Positions 1 to 9,785 of a stretch of 64,000 bases of DNA are shown here, piece by piece. The translations under genes were made by a program, and so were the position numbers. Numbering within the stretch: the stretch's first letter is position 1; each line of letters starts with the position of its first letter. The notes beneath the pieces were generated by a model that saw only the letters and a program-made list of their open reading frames with translations, was not told where the DNA came from and did not search any database. Origin of the DNA: an uncultured Acetobacteraceae bacterium (GTDB lineage Bacteria; Pseudomonadota; Alphaproteobacteria; Acetobacterales; Acetobacteraceae); the NCBI GenBank assembly GCA_937873095.1, contig CALMVI010000073.1:1-64000 (forward strand). The letters are read 5' to 3'.

Positions 1-344
1 CCCCGCCACAGCAGCAGCGCCAGCACCGCCGCCGCGGCGGTCTTCACGATCCCGGCGACCGCGAAATTGGCCTGCAGCACGTTGCCGACCGGCAGGTCAA
101 CCGTCGTCGCCAGCACCGCAATCTGCAGCGCCACGTTGACGGCCTCCACGGCCACCAGCGCCACCGCACTCCAGGCCGCGATGGCCGCCGTGCGGCGCAG
201 CACCACAGGCCCTACCGCATCGGCAAACGGCCGCGCCAGGCAGACCAGGAACAGCATGCCCCCAAGCGCCATCGACTGGCTGACGATCACCAGCCCGTGC
301 AGCAGGATGCCGAGATAGCCGATCAGGTCGACAAGGCGGTCCAC
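1..344 (-). CDS. copD: CopD-family copper resistance membrane protein (partial)
   Basis: This is the N-terminal part of a CopD-like inner-membrane protein; the gene runs off the left edge of the window. It is not in the ORF track, and I read it by translating the minus strand from a GTG whose G is shared with the TAG stop of copC. About 114 residues are visible, with hydrophobic segments such as LVDLIGYLGILLHGLVIVSQ and a second stretch around the VALVAVEAVNVALQIAVL region, consistent with the start of a multi-pass CopD. CopD normally pairs with periplasmic CopC in copper uptake or resistance. The one-base stop/start overlap implies translational coupling to the upstream copC. Family assignment is likely; the C-terminus cannot be judged. 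Confidence 0.75.
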   Translation of the reverse strand, partial: MDRLVDLIGYLGILLHGLVIVSQSMALGGMLFLVCLARPFADAVGPVVLRRTAAIAAWSAVALVAVEAVNVALQIAVLATTVDLPVGNVLQANFAVAGIVKTAAAAVLALLLWR

Positions 345-703
345 TACTGCTTCGACGCCTCACCGCCCACGGTGAACGGCACCCGCCCGCGCGTCACGTG
401 CCCGTCGGTGGCGAGCACCTGCCAGCGAAGCTCATACGCGCCTGCGGAGACCTGCACGCTCGCCGCCAGCACGTCGGGCGTGGACGCCTCACCGACCGGC
501 ACGCGGTCGGCAACGTCGCCATGGACCAGCAGCAGCTTGGACCGTCCGGCATCGATCCTGCTGTTGTAGCGCAGCGTCACCGCCAGCGCTCCCGACGGCA
601 CGTGGCCGTAAGGCTCGGGCGTGCTGTCGATGATGATGGCGTGCGCCTCCGCCCGCCCGGCCAGCAGCACGCAACACAGCACCGCGCCGTGCATCTTCCA
701 CAT
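344..703 (-). CDS. copC: CopC-like periplasmic copper-binding protein
   Basis: A protein of about 119 residues with a signal peptide (MWKMHGAVLCCVLLAGRAEA) ending just before HAIIIDSTPEP. An N-terminal His right after cleavage is the typical CopC copper ligand. The C-terminal TDGHVTRGRVPFTVGG matches the conserved CopC/YobA end with its D-x-H motif. The ORF track starts at 847, but ATG 703 has an AAAGG Shine-Dalgarno about 8 bases upstream and begins exactly at the signal peptide, so I chose it. It is the first gene of a leftward copCD pair divergent from the second copper arm at 955-4673. Family placement is strong; whether it serves uptake or resistance is not decidable here. Confidence 0.85.
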   Translation of the reverse strand: MWKMHGAVLCCVLLAGRAEAHAIIIDSTPEPYGHVPSGALAVTLRYNSRIDAGRSKLLLVHGDVADRVPVGEASTPDVLAASVQVSAGAYELRWQVLATDGHVTRGRVPFTVGGEASKQ

Positions 704-954
704 CGGCAAGCCTTTCAAACGGCGTCGCGCCTGACCGGACATGCCTTCGCTTCGCCCGCTCATCCGGCTCAAGCCGTTGATCCGGCAAGCGCCAACGCAA
801 TCGGGCGTCCGCCCGCAAGCAGGCTGCTCTAACCCGCCATCCACCACGGTTCAACCGGCGTCCACCGGCGCCGTTGCATTCCGACACCCGGGCGGACCCA
901 ATTCGAACACACCATCCCGCCAACTGATCCGCGCACTCTCCGGAGCTTCCCCAC

Positions 955-1080
955 ATGCGTCGAGCATTCACCGCAATTATCCTTCTCGCCTTCGCCTCCT
1001 CCCTGGGCGCATGCGCCTGCCGCCCGGGCGGCATCGGTCCGTATGGCGGCGTCCACGCCCCTCGCTGCTACGTCTGGTAG
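955..1080 (+). CDS. Small lipoprotein (41 aa)
   Basis: A 41-residue ORF, too short for the ORF track. It starts at ATG 955 with a GGAG about 11 bases upstream. It has a charged N-terminus (MRR), a hydrophobic core and a lipobox-like LGAC, so Cys20 would be the lipidated residue. The mature peptide CACRPGGIGPYGGVHAPRCYVW is short, Gly-rich and holds three Cys. It is the first gene of the rightward copper arm, 59 bases before the DUF2946 gene. I do not recognise a named family. The Cys/His content and position make a metal-related envelope role plausible, but that is inference. Confidence 0.5.
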   Translation: MRRAFTAIILLAFASSLGACACRPGGIGPYGGVHAPRCYVW

Positions 1081-1139
1081 CCGTCCGATACGTCCGGCGC
1101 CGCTTCATATGCGGCCCGAGGCGTGCTAGTCGGTCAGGC

Positions 1140-1499
1140 GTGACGACCGGCCGCCATCCGCTCACCCTGCTGACCGCCCTGCTGGCCATCCTGTGCCAGC
1201 TCGCCCTGGGTCAGGCGGTTCCGGCATCCGCGCCGGCGCCGGGCGTGCCGGCCATCCACATCTGCGGCGCCCAGGCGCCCCAGCCCTCCGGCTCCAAGCC
1301 GCCGCATCCGGCGATGGACTGCGTGCAGTGCCCGCTCTGCGCCGGCCTGGCCTCGGCGCTCGTGGTCCCCCCCGGTCCGAAACTGCCGCCCCCCGCCGCG
1401 ATCGCCTCCGCCCCGGAACTCCGTGCGGACATCGCCGGCGACCCGCCGCCCAGCTACTTCGCCGCCGCCCACCCGCGAGGTCCTCCGACCCTGACCTGA
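1140..1499 (+). CDS. DUF2946 family protein
   Basis: A 119-residue protein starting at GTG 1140 (MTTGRHPLTLLTALL). It has an N-terminal hydrophobic signal/anchor followed by a Pro-rich region with HICG and then the characteristic CVQCPLC cluster, the hallmark of DUF2946 proteins, which are often found beside copper or TonB transport genes. The ORF track extends it upstream to 741, but that extension is low-complexity Arg/Pro-rich shadow translation and overlaps the small lipoprotein gene. It sits between that lipoprotein and a porin-like gene in the copper cluster. The biochemical role of DUF2946 is unknown; Cys/His metal binding is a reasonable guess. Confidence 0.65.
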   Translation: MTTGRHPLTLLTALLAILCQLALGQAVPASAPAPGVPAIHICGAQAPQPSGSKPPHPAMDCVQCPLCAGLASALVVPPGPKLPPPAAIASAPELRADIAGDPPPSYFAAAHPRGPPTLT

Positions 1500-1533
1500 G
1501 CCGGCCTGCCGCCCTCTCAGCCCAGGAACGACC

Positions 1534-2502
1534 ATGCAATTGCGACTTCAAGCCGCCACCGCCCTGGCGGTGCTCGCCGGCACGGCAGACGCCGCGGCCC
1601 ACGCCATCGCCGGCGCCCGCGTCTTTCCCGTCACCCTGACCATCGACGACCCAGGCGTCGCCGACGAAGCCACCCTCCCCGAAGCCACCTGGCAGCGCTC
1701 CGGCGCCGATGGCGGTCCCGGCCCGGTCCAGGAAGTCGACCTGGGGCTGGAATACGACAAGCGCGTCACCCAGGATCTCGGCTTCGCCATCAACGACGGC
1801 TTCGTCATCCAGCACACCGAGCACGACAAGACCCGCACCGGCTGGAACGACGTCGTGGTCACCGGCAAGTACCAGGCGTTCATCAGCCCGCCGCACGAGC
1901 TCATCGTCTCGCTCGGCGTGATCCGCGAGTTCGGCCGCACCGGCACCGCCCACACCGGCGCCGACGAGTACGGTTCGACCGCGCCGACCGTGTATGTCGG
2001 CAAGGGCCTGGGCGACCTGCCCATCGAAGCCCTCCGCCCGTTCGCCGTCACCGGCGAATTCAGCCTCGTCGTCGCCGACCGCGAGCTCAAGCAGCTCTAC
2101 CCCCCGGCGCCGCAGCCCGCCCCGCTCGGCGCCGGGCTGGCCGTGTCCCAGTTCAACAACGGCTACAGCAACCGCTGGTCGGGCGGCTTCTCGGTCCAGT
2201 ACAGCCTTCCCTACCGCAACGCGCAAATCGGCGAGCTGCACCTGCCGGATTTCTTCAGGCACCTGGTCCCGCTGGTCGAGGTCGCCTGGTCGTCGCCGGC
2301 CACCGCGCCCAGCAACCAGGGCACCCAGCTGGTGGTGGCACCGGGTGTCATCTGGATCAACCGCGCCTACCAGTTCGGCCTCGAAGCCCTGGTTCCAGCC
2401 AACAAGGCGTCCGGCACCAATGTCGGCGTGGTCGCCCAGTTCCATCTTTTCCTCGACGACCTGCTGCCGCACAGCCTGGGCGAACCCATCGCCGACTGGT
2501 GA
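1534..2502 (+). CDS. Porin-like/outer-membrane transporter family protein of the copper cluster
   Basis: A 322-residue protein with a signal peptide (MQLRLQAATALAVLAGTADA, then AHA). The body is rich in alternating polar/hydrophobic strands and aromatic residues, as expected of an outer-membrane beta-barrel (for example LGLEYDKRVTQDLGFAINDG and FSVQYSLPYRN). It ends in W rather than F. I do not recognise a specific named family. It lies between DUF2946 and CopC with gaps of about 30 bases, so it is probably co-transcribed with them and may be the outer-membrane element of the copper system. Confidence 0.6.
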   Translation: MQLRLQAATALAVLAGTADAAAHAIAGARVFPVTLTIDDPGVADEATLPEATWQRSGADGGPGPVQEVDLGLEYDKRVTQDLGFAINDGFVIQHTEHDKTRTGWNDVVVTGKYQAFISPPHELIVSLGVIREFGRTGTAHTGADEYGSTAPTVYVGKGLGDLPIEALRPFAVTGEFSLVVADRELKQLYPPAPQPAPLGAGLAVSQFNNGYSNRWSGGFSVQYSLPYRNAQIGELHLPDFFRHLVPLVEVAWSSPATAPSNQGTQLVVAPGVIWINRAYQFGLEALVPANKASGTNVGVVAQFHLFLDDLLPHSLGEPIADW

Positions 2503-2532
2503 CCCACCACCCACCAAGATGAAAGACCAGCC

Positions 2533-2907
2533 ATGAACATCCCGTCGCTTCCGATTCTTCTCGCCAACGTCCTTCTGGCCAGCCTCGTCCTGCCGACCCT
2601 GGCCGCCGCCCACGCCATGCTGGAAAAGGCGATCCCCCCGGTCGGCGGCACCGTGCACGCAGCACCCGCCGAACTGCAGCTCGGCTTCAGCGAGGCCATC
2701 GAGCCCCGGTTCAGCAAGGTCGCCGTCACCGGACCAGGCGACGTCGTCGTCAACGCAGGCGCGCTACACACCGACCCTGCCGACCCCAAGCACCTGCTGG
2801 TGCCGGTGGCCAGGCTCACGCCCGGCGCCTACACGGTCACCTGGCACGCCGTGTCGGTGGACACCCACCGCACCGAGGGCCGCTACCGCTTCACCGTCGC
2901 GCCGTGA
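2533..2907 (+). CDS. copC: CopC-like periplasmic copper-binding protein (second copy)
   Basis: A 124-residue protein with a signal peptide ending in LAAA, then HAMLEKAIPPVGGTVHAAPA, the conserved CopC N-terminus with His as first mature residue. The C-terminal VSVDTHRTEGRYRFTVAP carries the D-x-H copper-site motif. It is complete and normal in length for CopC. Its stop overlaps the GTG start of the CopD-cytochrome fusion downstream, so the two are coupled. The copy at 344-703 is divergent from it, giving the locus two separate CopCD pairs. Confidence 0.88.
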   Translation: MNIPSLPILLANVLLASLVLPTLAAAHAMLEKAIPPVGGTVHAAPAELQLGFSEAIEPRFSKVAVTGPGDVVVNAGALHTDPADPKHLLVPVARLTPGAYTVTWHAVSVDTHRTEGRYRFTVAP

Positions 2908-4673
2908 TCCCGCCCTTCGACATCCAGGGCGGCCCGCCGCTGGCGCTGGCGCGCGCCGCCTCCGTCGCCGGCCTGGTCGGCGCTGCGGGCAGCCTCGCCT
3001 ACGCCCGCCTGCTGCGCCCGCCCGCCCTGCCGGCCGCCCTCGAACATCGGCTGCGGCAGCTCGGTCTTGCGGCCCTCGCCGCTGCCTTGGCCGGCGCCCT
3101 GCTGTGGCTCGCGATGCAGACGCAAGACATGGCGGGCTCGCTCGAGCCGGGCGCGCTCTGGTCCGTCCTGACCGCCACGCTGTTCGGTCGCCTGGTCGCA
3201 GCCCGCCTCGTCCTCCTCGCCTGCGCCTTCTTGCTGCTGGCCAGGCGTCTGCTCGGCGCCGCCTGCCTGGCCGCCTGTGCAGCACTCCTCCTGCAGGCCG
3301 GCCACAGCCACGCGCTGGCCATGGGCGGCTCACCCCTGCTGCTCGGCTCCGCCATCATCCACCTGCTGGCGGCCGGACTCTGGCTCGGCAGCCTGCCCGC
3401 CCTCCTGATCGTGCTCGCAGCAGCACCCGCGAACATTGCCCACCAGGCCGCCACCCGCTTCTCCAGGGTCGGCATCGCCTGCGTCCTGCTGCTCCTGGGC
3501 ACCGCCGCCATCCAGTTTTCCCAGCTGGTCGTCAGCCTGCCGGGCCTGGTCGGCACCGCCTATGGCTGGATGGCCGGCGTCAAGATCCTCCTGTTTGCCG
3601 CCATGCTGGCGCTCGCGGCCCGCAACCGCTTCGCCCTGACCCCCGGACTGGCCAGCGGCGCCACCAACCGCCAATTGCGGTCCGCGATCGCGCTGGAACT
3701 GATGCTTGGCTTGGCCGTGCTCTCGGCGGCGGGCGTGCTCACCGAACTCGAGCCGGCGATGCACATCCAGAAGCTCTGGCCGTTCCCCTGGGTCCCCAGC
3801 CTGGACGCCGCCCGGGAAGACCCCGACATCGCGCGCGAGGTCATCCAGGCGGGCATCGTCCTTGCCCTCAGCCTGGCCGTGCTCGCCGGCGCCGTCCTGT
3901 TCGGCAGGCGGCGCCGCTGGCCCGCCCTCATCGCGGCACTCGCCGCCTGCTCGGCTGGCGCTGCCGCGGCACCGCATCTCTCCCCGCTGCTCGTCCCCGC
4001 GCTGCCCACCCAGTTCTTCGTCTCGCCCACCGGCTTCGGCACCGGCTTTATCGTGCAGGGCGCGGCCCTCTACCCCACACGCTGCGCCGCGTGCCACGGG
4101 CCCAACGGCCACGGAGACGGCCCTCTCGCCCACACGCTGGCCGTGCCGCCCGCCGACCTCACCGCACCCCACCTCTGGATGCACAGCGACGGCGAATTGT
4201 TCTGGTGGCTGACCCACGGCATTGAAGGTCCTCGCGGCGGCCTGGTCATGCCCGGCTTCCCCACCCTGTCCGACGACGACCGCTGGGCGCTGATCGACTT
4301 CGTCCGCGCCCGCAACGCCGGCCTCACCCTCGGCCCGGAAGGACGCTGGGCGACCCAGCTCTCCGCCCCCGACTTCCCGCTATCCTGTCCGTCGGGACAG
4401 ACCCGGCTCTCCGCCCTGCGCGGCAGCATCCTGCGCGTCCAGATCGCCGACGCCACGGTCCTGCACGGCGCCGTGCGCTGCCACGCCGAGGATGCGAGCC
4501 TCGCCCAGGCCTACGCCGTCGCCGCCCCAGGCGCCGGTTCCGTCCTGATCGACGGCAACGGCTGGCTGCGCGCCGCCTCGCCGGGCGAGCAGGCGCCCGA
4601 CCCTGCGCTCGCCGAAACGCCGCTGCCCCTGGCCAGGCCCGCCGACGCGATGCCCGCCGACATGAAGATGTAG
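2904..4673 (+). CDS. CopD domain fused to c-type cytochrome domain
   Basis: A 589-residue protein starting at a GTG that overlaps the copC stop. Residues about 1-290 are a multi-pass CopD-like membrane domain with many hydrophobic helices and GHSHALAMGG in mid-sequence. A further membrane segment follows at roughly 310-330. A class I cytochrome c domain comes next, with the heme site CAACHG (Cys394, Cys397, His398), a likely axial Met in LVMPGFP and the helix DDDRWALIDFVRARN. About 115 C-terminal residues have no family I recognise. Plain CopD proteins lack the cytochrome, so the fusion suggests that copper handling or oxidation is tied to periplasmic electron transfer. The domain calls are firm; the function is inferred. 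Confidence 0.85.
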   Translation: MIPPFDIQGGPPLALARAASVAGLVGAAGSLAYARLLRPPALPAALEHRLRQLGLAALAAALAGALLWLAMQTQDMAGSLEPGALWSVLTATLFGRLVAARLVLLACAFLLLARRLLGAACLAACAALLLQAGHSHALAMGGSPLLLGSAIIHLLAAGLWLGSLPALLIVLAAAPANIAHQAATRFSRVGIACVLLLLGTAAIQFSQLVVSLPGLVGTAYGWMAGVKILLFAAMLALAARNRFALTPGLASGATNRQLRSAIALELMLGLAVLSAAGVLTELEPAMHIQKLWPFPWVPSLDAAREDPDIAREVIQAGIVLALSLAVLAGAVLFGRRRRWPALIAALAACSAGAAAAPHLSPLLVPALPTQFFVSPTGFGTGFIVQGAALYPTRCAACHGPNGHGDGPLAHTLAVPPADLTAPHLWMHSDGELFWWLTHGIEGPRGGLVMPGFPTLSDDDRWALIDFVRARNAGLTLGPEGRWATQLSAPDFPLSCPSGQTRLSALRGSILRVQIADATVLHGAVRCHAEDASLAQAYAVAAPGAGSVLIDGNGWLRAASPGEQAPDPALAETPLPLARPADAMPADMKM

Positions 4674-4846
4674 CTGGCATAGTCTTGCGGCCCGACGCCC
4701 GCGCCAGACCGAAGATTGCGCATCGCCCGGCCGGGCTGTTCTGCCGCGTCTAATTTCGCCGCCCGCGTTGTGCGAAGCCGCCGCGGCCTATAGCTCTGAC
4801 CGGCCGGAGCTGCGGACGACCGCGCCTGCCGGGAAGGACGACGCCC

Positions 4847-7800
4847 ATGGACGCCGAACGAGACTCCCGCGAGATCCTGCAGGAGGCCACCTCCAGCCCC
4901 GCCCGGCACAGCGTGGCGCTCGACGACAAATACGCCCGCTTCGACGGCCGCGTCTTCCTCACCGGCATCCAGGCGCTGGTCCGGCTGCCCCTGCTGCAGC
5001 GCCGGCGCGACCGTGCCGTCGGCCTCGACACCGCGGGCTTCATCTCCGGCTACCGCGGCTCGCCGCTCGGCGGCTACGACATCGCCCTGTGGGCCGCCCG
5101 CAAGCACCTCGACGCCCACGACATCACCTTCCAGCCCGGCATCAACGAGGACCTCGCGGCTACCGCGGTCTGGGGATCGCAGCAGGTGGGCCTGCTGCCG
5201 CGCCCGAAGCACCAGGGCGTGTTCGGCCTCTGGTACGGCAAAGGCCCCGGCGTCGACCGCTCGGCCGACGTGCTGAAGCATGCGAGCTATTTCGGGGTGC
5301 CGGCGCTCGGCGGCGCCATCGCGCTCTGCGGCGACGATCACGGCGCGCGCTCCTCCACGCTCGCGCATCAGAGCGACCTCGCCCTGATCCATTTCGGCAT
5401 GCCGGTGCTCAACCCCAGCACGGTGGAGGAACTGGTCAGCTACGGTCTCGCCGCCTGGGCGATGTCCCGCTACAGCGGCTGCTGGGTCGGCATGAAGGCG
5501 CTGACCGACACGGTGGAAGGCGGCGCCTCCATACCCGCCGACCAGGACCTCGCGGTCCACGCCATCCCCACCGATTTCGCGCTGCCGCCGGGCGGGCTCA
5601 ACCTGACCGCTCAGAAGCTCTCCGCCCTGGAAGTCGAGGCGCGCCATTTCGAGCAGCGCCACCCTGCCGCCCAGGCCTGGGTGCGCGCCAACCGGCTCGA
5701 CCGCGCAGCCTGGGGCCGCGCGCGCCGCAACCGCCTCGGCATCGTCAGCACCGGCAAGGCCTATCTCGACGTCATCGAGGCCCTGCGCGGCCTGGGCCTG
5801 GACGAGGACCGCTGCACCGCCCTCGGCATCGCCGTCTACAAGGTCGCCCTGGTCTGGCCGCTGGAGCCCGAACGATTGCGCGCGTTCGCCGAAACCTGCG
5901 ACGAGATCTTCGTCGTCGAGGAGAAGCACCCGATCATCGAGGATCAGATCTCGACGATCCTCTACAACCAGCCAGCCGACCGCCGCCCCGTGCTGACCGG
6001 CAAGCTCGACGAGCACGCGCGCCCCCTGCTGCGCGAGGTGGGCGAGCTCGACCCCGACCTGCTGCTGCACGTCATCGCCAACCGGTTGCGCGGCCGCATC
6101 GAGGACGACGCGCTCCGCCGCCGCTTCGACACGATAAAGCCGCTGCAGACCGGCATCCCCACCATCAGCTACGGCGTCAAGGACCTGCTGCGCCCGCCGA
6201 GCTTCTGCGCCGGCTGCCCGCACAACACCTCCACCGTCGTGCCGGACGGTTCGATCGCCGGCGCAGGCATAGGCTGCCACATCATGGCGGCCGCGATGCC
6301 CGACCGCCACACCGTTTCGGCCACCCACATGGGCGGGGAGGGCGCGCAATGGATCGGCCAGGCGCCGTTCACCGACACGCCGCACATGTTCCAGAACCTG
6401 GGCGACGGCACCTATTTCCACTCCGGCCTGCTCGCCGTCCGCGCCGCCATCGCCGCGCAGGTGAACATCACCTACAAGATCCTGCTGAACGGCGCGATCG
6501 CGATGACCGGCGGCCAGACCGTCGAGGGCGAGGATTTTGCCGGCCAGATCACCGGCCCGCACGTCGCCCACCAGCTCGTGGCCGAAGGCTGCCGTCGCGT
6601 TGCCCTGGTGACCGACGACGTGTCGCGCCACGACCGTGCCGACTACCCCTCCATCGTCTCGTTCCACGACCGCGCCGAGTTGGACGCCGTGCAGCGCGAG
6701 CTGCGCGAGTACGCAGGCGTCAGCGCCATCATCTACGAGCAGGCCTGCGCCACCGAACGCCGCCGCATGCGCAAGCGCGGCAAGCTTCCCGACCCGCAGG
6801 AGCGCCTGTTCATCCATCCGGACGTCTGCGAGGGCTGCGGCGATTGCGGCGTGCAGTCCAACTGCATCGCCATCGAGCCGCTTGAAACCCCTCTCGGCCG
6901 CAAGCGCCGCATCAACCAGACCGTCTGCAACAAGGATTTCTCCTGCGCCAAGGGCCTGTGCCCAAGCTTCATCACCGTGCTCGGCGGCCACGTCCGCACC
7001 CGCGCCGAAGCCGGCCCCGACGCCGCCGACCCGCTGGCCGGCGAGCAGCAGCTGATTGCGTCCCTGCCCACCCCGGCGCTGCCCCGCATCGGCGAGGTCT
7101 ACAACATCCTGCTCGCCGGCATCGGCGGCCAGGGCGTGGTCACGATCGCCGCCCTGCTCGGCATGGCCGCCCATATCGAGGGCCTGAAGCTCACCGTGCT
7201 GGACAATTCCGGCCTGGCGCAGCGCAACGGCTCGGTCACCAGCCACCTCCGCCTCGGCGACGGCGCCGAACGCCACTCCCCCCGCATCCCGAACGGCGAC
7301 GTGGACCTGGTCATCGGCGCCGACCCGATGGTGGTCGCGATCCCCGAGACGCTCGCCAAGCTCGGCCATGGGCGCAGCGCGGTCCTGCTCAACCGCTTCG
7401 TCTCGCCCAACGCGATGTTCGCCAACCACGCCGACCTGGACCTCAGCTTCGACCCCCTGCTGGCCCGCGTCATGCCCCGCGCCGACCAGGAGCGGGTGGT
7501 GGACATCGACGCCACCCGCATCGCCCAGGTGATGCTGGGCAACGCGGTGGGCGCCAACCTCTTCCTCGTGGGCTACGCCTGGCAGAAGGGCCTCGTCCCG
7601 CTGCGCGCGGACAGCATCGACCGCGCCATCGAGCTGAACGGCACAGAGGTCGCGATGAACCGCCGCGCCTTCGGCCTCGGCCGCATAGCGGCGGCCCGCC
7701 CCGACCTCGCCCGACTCTGGCTGCGCGGCCACGAGGAAGCCCACATCCCCGACACGCTCGGCGACCTGCTGGCAGACCGGATGCCGCGCCTGCGCGCCTG

Positions 7801-8395
7801 GGGCGGGGACGCCCACGCCGCCCGCTATCGCGCCTTGGTCGCCCGCGTCGAACAGGCCGAAGCCAGGCTGCCGGACGATGACGGCCGTCTGGCCCGCGCC
7901 GTCGCCCACGTCGCCGCCAAGCTGATGACCTACAAGGACGAGTACGAGGTTGCCCGGCTGATGACCGACCCCGGCTTCGCCCAGCGCCTGCGCGAGAATT
8001 TCGAGGGCGATTTCACGATAGGCTACAATCTCGCCCCGCCGCTGTGGTCCAGGCGCGACGCGCGCACGCATCGTCCCGCCAAGCGCCGCTTCGGCGCCGC
8101 CATGACGCATGGCTTCAAGCTGCTGCGCCGCCTGCGGCCGCTGCGCGGCACGCCGCTCGACCCGTTCGGCTACGGCGCGCACCGACGCATGGAGCGCCGC
8201 CTCGTCGCCGATTACCTGGCCCTGGTCGACAGGGTGCTCGCCGCGCTGCGGCCGGACAACCTCGCCGCCGCCGAGAAACTGCTGCGCGCGCATGACGCCG
8301 TCCGCGGCTACGACGTCGTCAAGGAGGCCTCGGTGGAGAAGCTGAACAGGGAGCTGCCGGCCTTGCTGAACCTCTTCGAATCGGCAGGCGCCTGA
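4847..8395 (+). CDS. Indolepyruvate ferredoxin oxidoreductase (alpha-beta fusion)
   Basis: An 1182-residue 2-oxoacid:ferredoxin oxidoreductase of the fused IorAB type. It decarboxylates aryl pyruvates (indole- or phenylpyruvate) to acyl-CoA with thiamine diphosphate and Fe-S clusters. Order: an N-terminal pyrimidine-binding domain ([13 protein letters not shown]), a TPP-binding core with [10 protein letters not shown] near residue 453 and GGEGAQWIG, a cysteine-rich ferredoxin-like segment beginning CEGCGDCG near 661, a further Cys set ([12 protein letters not shown]), and the gamma domain with GIGGQGVVT near 758. Length fits the bacterial fusion. An AAGGA lies about 8 bases before the ATG. 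The huge antisense ORF 4511-8485 is its shadow. Confidence 0.92.
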   Translation: MDAERDSREILQEATSSPARHSVALDDKYARFDGRVFLTGIQALVRLPLLQRRRDRAVGLDTAGFISGYRGSPLGGYDIALWAARKHLDAHDITFQPGINEDLAATAVWGSQQVGLLPRPKHQGVFGLWYGKGPGVDRSADVLKHASYFGVPALGGAIALCGDDHGARSSTLAHQSDLALIHFGMPVLNPSTVEELVSYGLAAWAMSRYSGCWVGMKALTDTVEGGASIPADQDLAVHAIPTDFALPPGGLNLTAQKLSALEVEARHFEQRHPAAQAWVRANRLDRAAWGRARRNRLGIVSTGKAYLDVIEALRGLGLDEDRCTALGIAVYKVALVWPLEPERLRAFAETCDEIFVVEEKHPIIEDQISTILYNQPADRRPVLTGKLDEHARPLLREVGELDPDLLLHVIANRLRGRIEDDALRRRFDTIKPLQTGIPTISYGVKDLLRPPSFCAGCPHNTSTVVPDGSIAGAGIGCHIMAAAMPDRHTVSATHMGGEGAQWIGQAPFTDTPHMFQNLGDGTYFHSGLLAVRAAIAAQVNITYKILLNGAIAMTGGQTVEGEDFAGQITGPHVAHQLVAEGCRRVALVTDDVSRHDRADYPSIVSFHDRAELDAVQRELREYAGVSAIIYEQACATERRRMRKRGKLPDPQERLFIHPDVCEGCGDCGVQSNCIAIEPLETPLGRKRRINQTVCNKDFSCAKGLCPSFITVLGGHVRTRAEAGPDAADPLAGEQQLIASLPTPALPRIGEVYNILLAGIGGQGVVTIAALLGMAAHIEGLKLTVLDNSGLAQRNGSVTSHLRLGDGAERHSPRIPNGDVDLVIGADPMVVAIPETLAKLGHGRSAVLLNRFVSPNAMFANHADLDLSFDPLLARVMPRADQERVVDIDATRIAQVMLGNAVGANLFLVGYAWQKGLVPLRADSIDRAIELNGTEVAMNRRAFGLGRIAAARPDLARLWLRGHEEAHIPDTLGDLLADRMPRLRAWGGDAHAARYRALVARVEQAEARLPDDDGRLARAVAHVAAKLMTYKDEYEVARLMTDPGFAQRLRENFEGDFTIGYNLAPPLWSRRDARTHRPAKRRFGAAMTHGFKLLRRLRPLRGTPLDPFGYGAHRRMERRLVADYLALVDRVLAALRPDNLAAAEKLLRAHDAVRGYDVVKEASVEKLNRELPALLNLFESAGA

Positions 8396-8419
8396 ACCAG
8401 TCCCACCCCGATCAACCTT

Positions 8420-8440
8420 GCAAACGACCCTCTCGTTTGC
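8420..8440 (+). terminator. Perfect 8-bp hairpin between iorAB and ahcY
   Basis: GCAAACGA and TCGTTTGC form a perfect 8-base stem around the five-base loop CCCTC, 24 bases after the iorAB stop and 31 bases before the ahcY start. It is followed by TCTTAG rather than a long T-run. It may be a weak terminator for iorAB or a structured element in the ahcY leader. I could not match it to a known SAH or SAM riboswitch. Confidence 0.4.
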
Positions 8441-8471
8441 TCTTAGGGCGTACGCGCAGGAGCAGCCCCGA

Positions 8472-9782
8472 ATGCCAGACACCAACGTGACGGCCGACTA
8501 CAAGGTACGCGATGTCTCGCTCGCCGATTGGGGCCGCAAGGAAATCTCCATGGCCGAGGACGAGATGCCCGGCCTGATGGCGCTGCGCGCGGAATACGGC
8601 GCGTCCAGGCCGCTCGCCGGCGCGCGCATCGCCGGCTGCCTGCACATGACGATCCAGACCGCCGTGCTGATCGAGACGCTGACCGCACTCGGCGCCACCG
8701 TGCGCTGGTCCTCCTGCAACATCTTTTCCACCCAGGACCACGCGGCCGCCGCTGTCGCCGCCGCCGGCGTTCCCGTCTTCGCCTGGAAAGGCATGAACGA
8801 GGAGGAGTTCAACTGGTGCATCGAGCAGACCGTGCATGGGCCGGGTGGGTGGACGCCCAACATGATCCTCGATGACGGCGGCGACCTCACGCTGCTGATG
8901 CACAACAGCTACCCCGATCTGCTGGCCGACGTGCGCGGCATCTCCGAGGAAACCACCACCGGCGTGCATCGCCTGTGGGAAATGGCCAAGGCCGGCCGCC
9001 TGCTGACGCCGGCGATCAACGTCAACGACAGCGTGACGAAATCCAAGTTCGACAACCTCTACGGCTGCCGCGAAAGCCTGGTCGACGGCATACGCCGCGG
9101 CACCGACGTGATGATGGCCGGCAAGATCGCCGTCGTCGCGGGCTTCGGCGACGTGGGCAAGGGATCCGCCGCCTCGCTGCGCAACGCAGGCTGCCGGGTG
9201 ATCGTGACCGAGATCGACCCGATCTGCGCGCTGCAGGCGGCGATGGAGGGCTACGAGGTCGACACGATGGACGACGCCGCCCCCCGTGGCGACATCTTCG
9301 TCACCGCCACCGGCAACATCGACGTCATCACCGCCGACCACATGCGCGCGATGAAGCACCGCGCCATCGTCTGCAACATCGGCCATTTCGACAGCGAAAT
9401 CCAGATCGAGAGCCTGCGCAATTACCGGTGGGAAAACGTCAAGCCGCAGGTGGACGAGGTGGTCTATCCCGACGGCAAGCGCCTGATCGTGCTCTCCGAA
9501 GGCCGCCTGGTGAACCTCGGCAACGGCACCGGCCACCCGAGCTTCGTCATGTCGGCCAGCTTCACCAACCAGGTCCTGGCCCAGCTCGAACTCTGGCAGG
9601 CCAAGCCCGGCCAGTACGAGCGCCGCGTCTACACCCTGCCCAAGCACCTCGACGAAAAGGTGGCCGCCCTGCATCTGGCCAAGGTCGGCGCCAAGCTGAC
9701 GAAGCTGTCCACCAAGCAGGCCGAATACCTCGACCTGCCAAGCGTCAGCGGCCCGTTCAAGCACGAGCTGTACCGCTACTGA
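8472..9782 (+). CDS. ahcY: Adenosylhomocysteinase
   Basis: A 436-residue S-adenosyl-L-homocysteine hydrolase, cytosolic and NAD-dependent. It splits SAH to adenosine and homocysteine and so drives the methyl cycle. Visible signatures are [15 protein letters not shown] near the N-terminus, DDGGDLT, the NAD-binding [39 protein letters not shown] and the C-terminal [10 protein letters not shown] moved the start from 8418 to ATG 8472 because an AGGAG lies 9 bases upstream and the homologous region begins there. Length is usual for the family. It follows iorAB in the same direction and may share its transcription if the intervening hairpin is leaky. Confidence 0.97.
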   Translation: MPDTNVTADYKVRDVSLADWGRKEISMAEDEMPGLMALRAEYGASRPLAGARIAGCLHMTIQTAVLIETLTALGATVRWSSCNIFSTQDHAAAAVAAAGVPVFAWKGMNEEEFNWCIEQTVHGPGGWTPNMILDDGGDLTLLMHNSYPDLLADVRGISEETTTGVHRLWEMAKAGRLLTPAINVNDSVTKSKFDNLYGCRESLVDGIRRGTDVMMAGKIAVVAGFGDVGKGSAASLRNAGCRVIVTEIDPICALQAAMEGYEVDTMDDAAPRGDIFVTATGNIDVITADHMRAMKHRAIVCNIGHFDSEIQIESLRNYRWENVKPQVDEVVYPDGKRLIVLSEGRLVNLGNGTGHPSFVMSASFTNQVLAQLELWQAKPGQYERRVYTLPKHLDEKVAALHLAKVGAKLTKLSTKQAEYLDLPSVSGPFKHELYRY

Positions 9783-9785
9783 CCG

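Noticed and set aside
1162-2658. 498-aa minus-strand ORF opposite the porin-like gene
   Set aside because: Shadow frame; the plus-strand protein has a signal peptide and fits the copper operon.
8396-8471. SAH riboswitch upstream of ahcY
   Set aside because: The leader is only 76 bases and I could not find the conserved SAH-aptamer core; only a simple hairpin is visible.
4511-8485. 1324-aa minus-strand ORF opposite iorAB
   Set aside because: It is a codon-bias shadow of the strongly supported IorAB gene; its translation is repetitive (AEH/VGD-rich) with no family motif.
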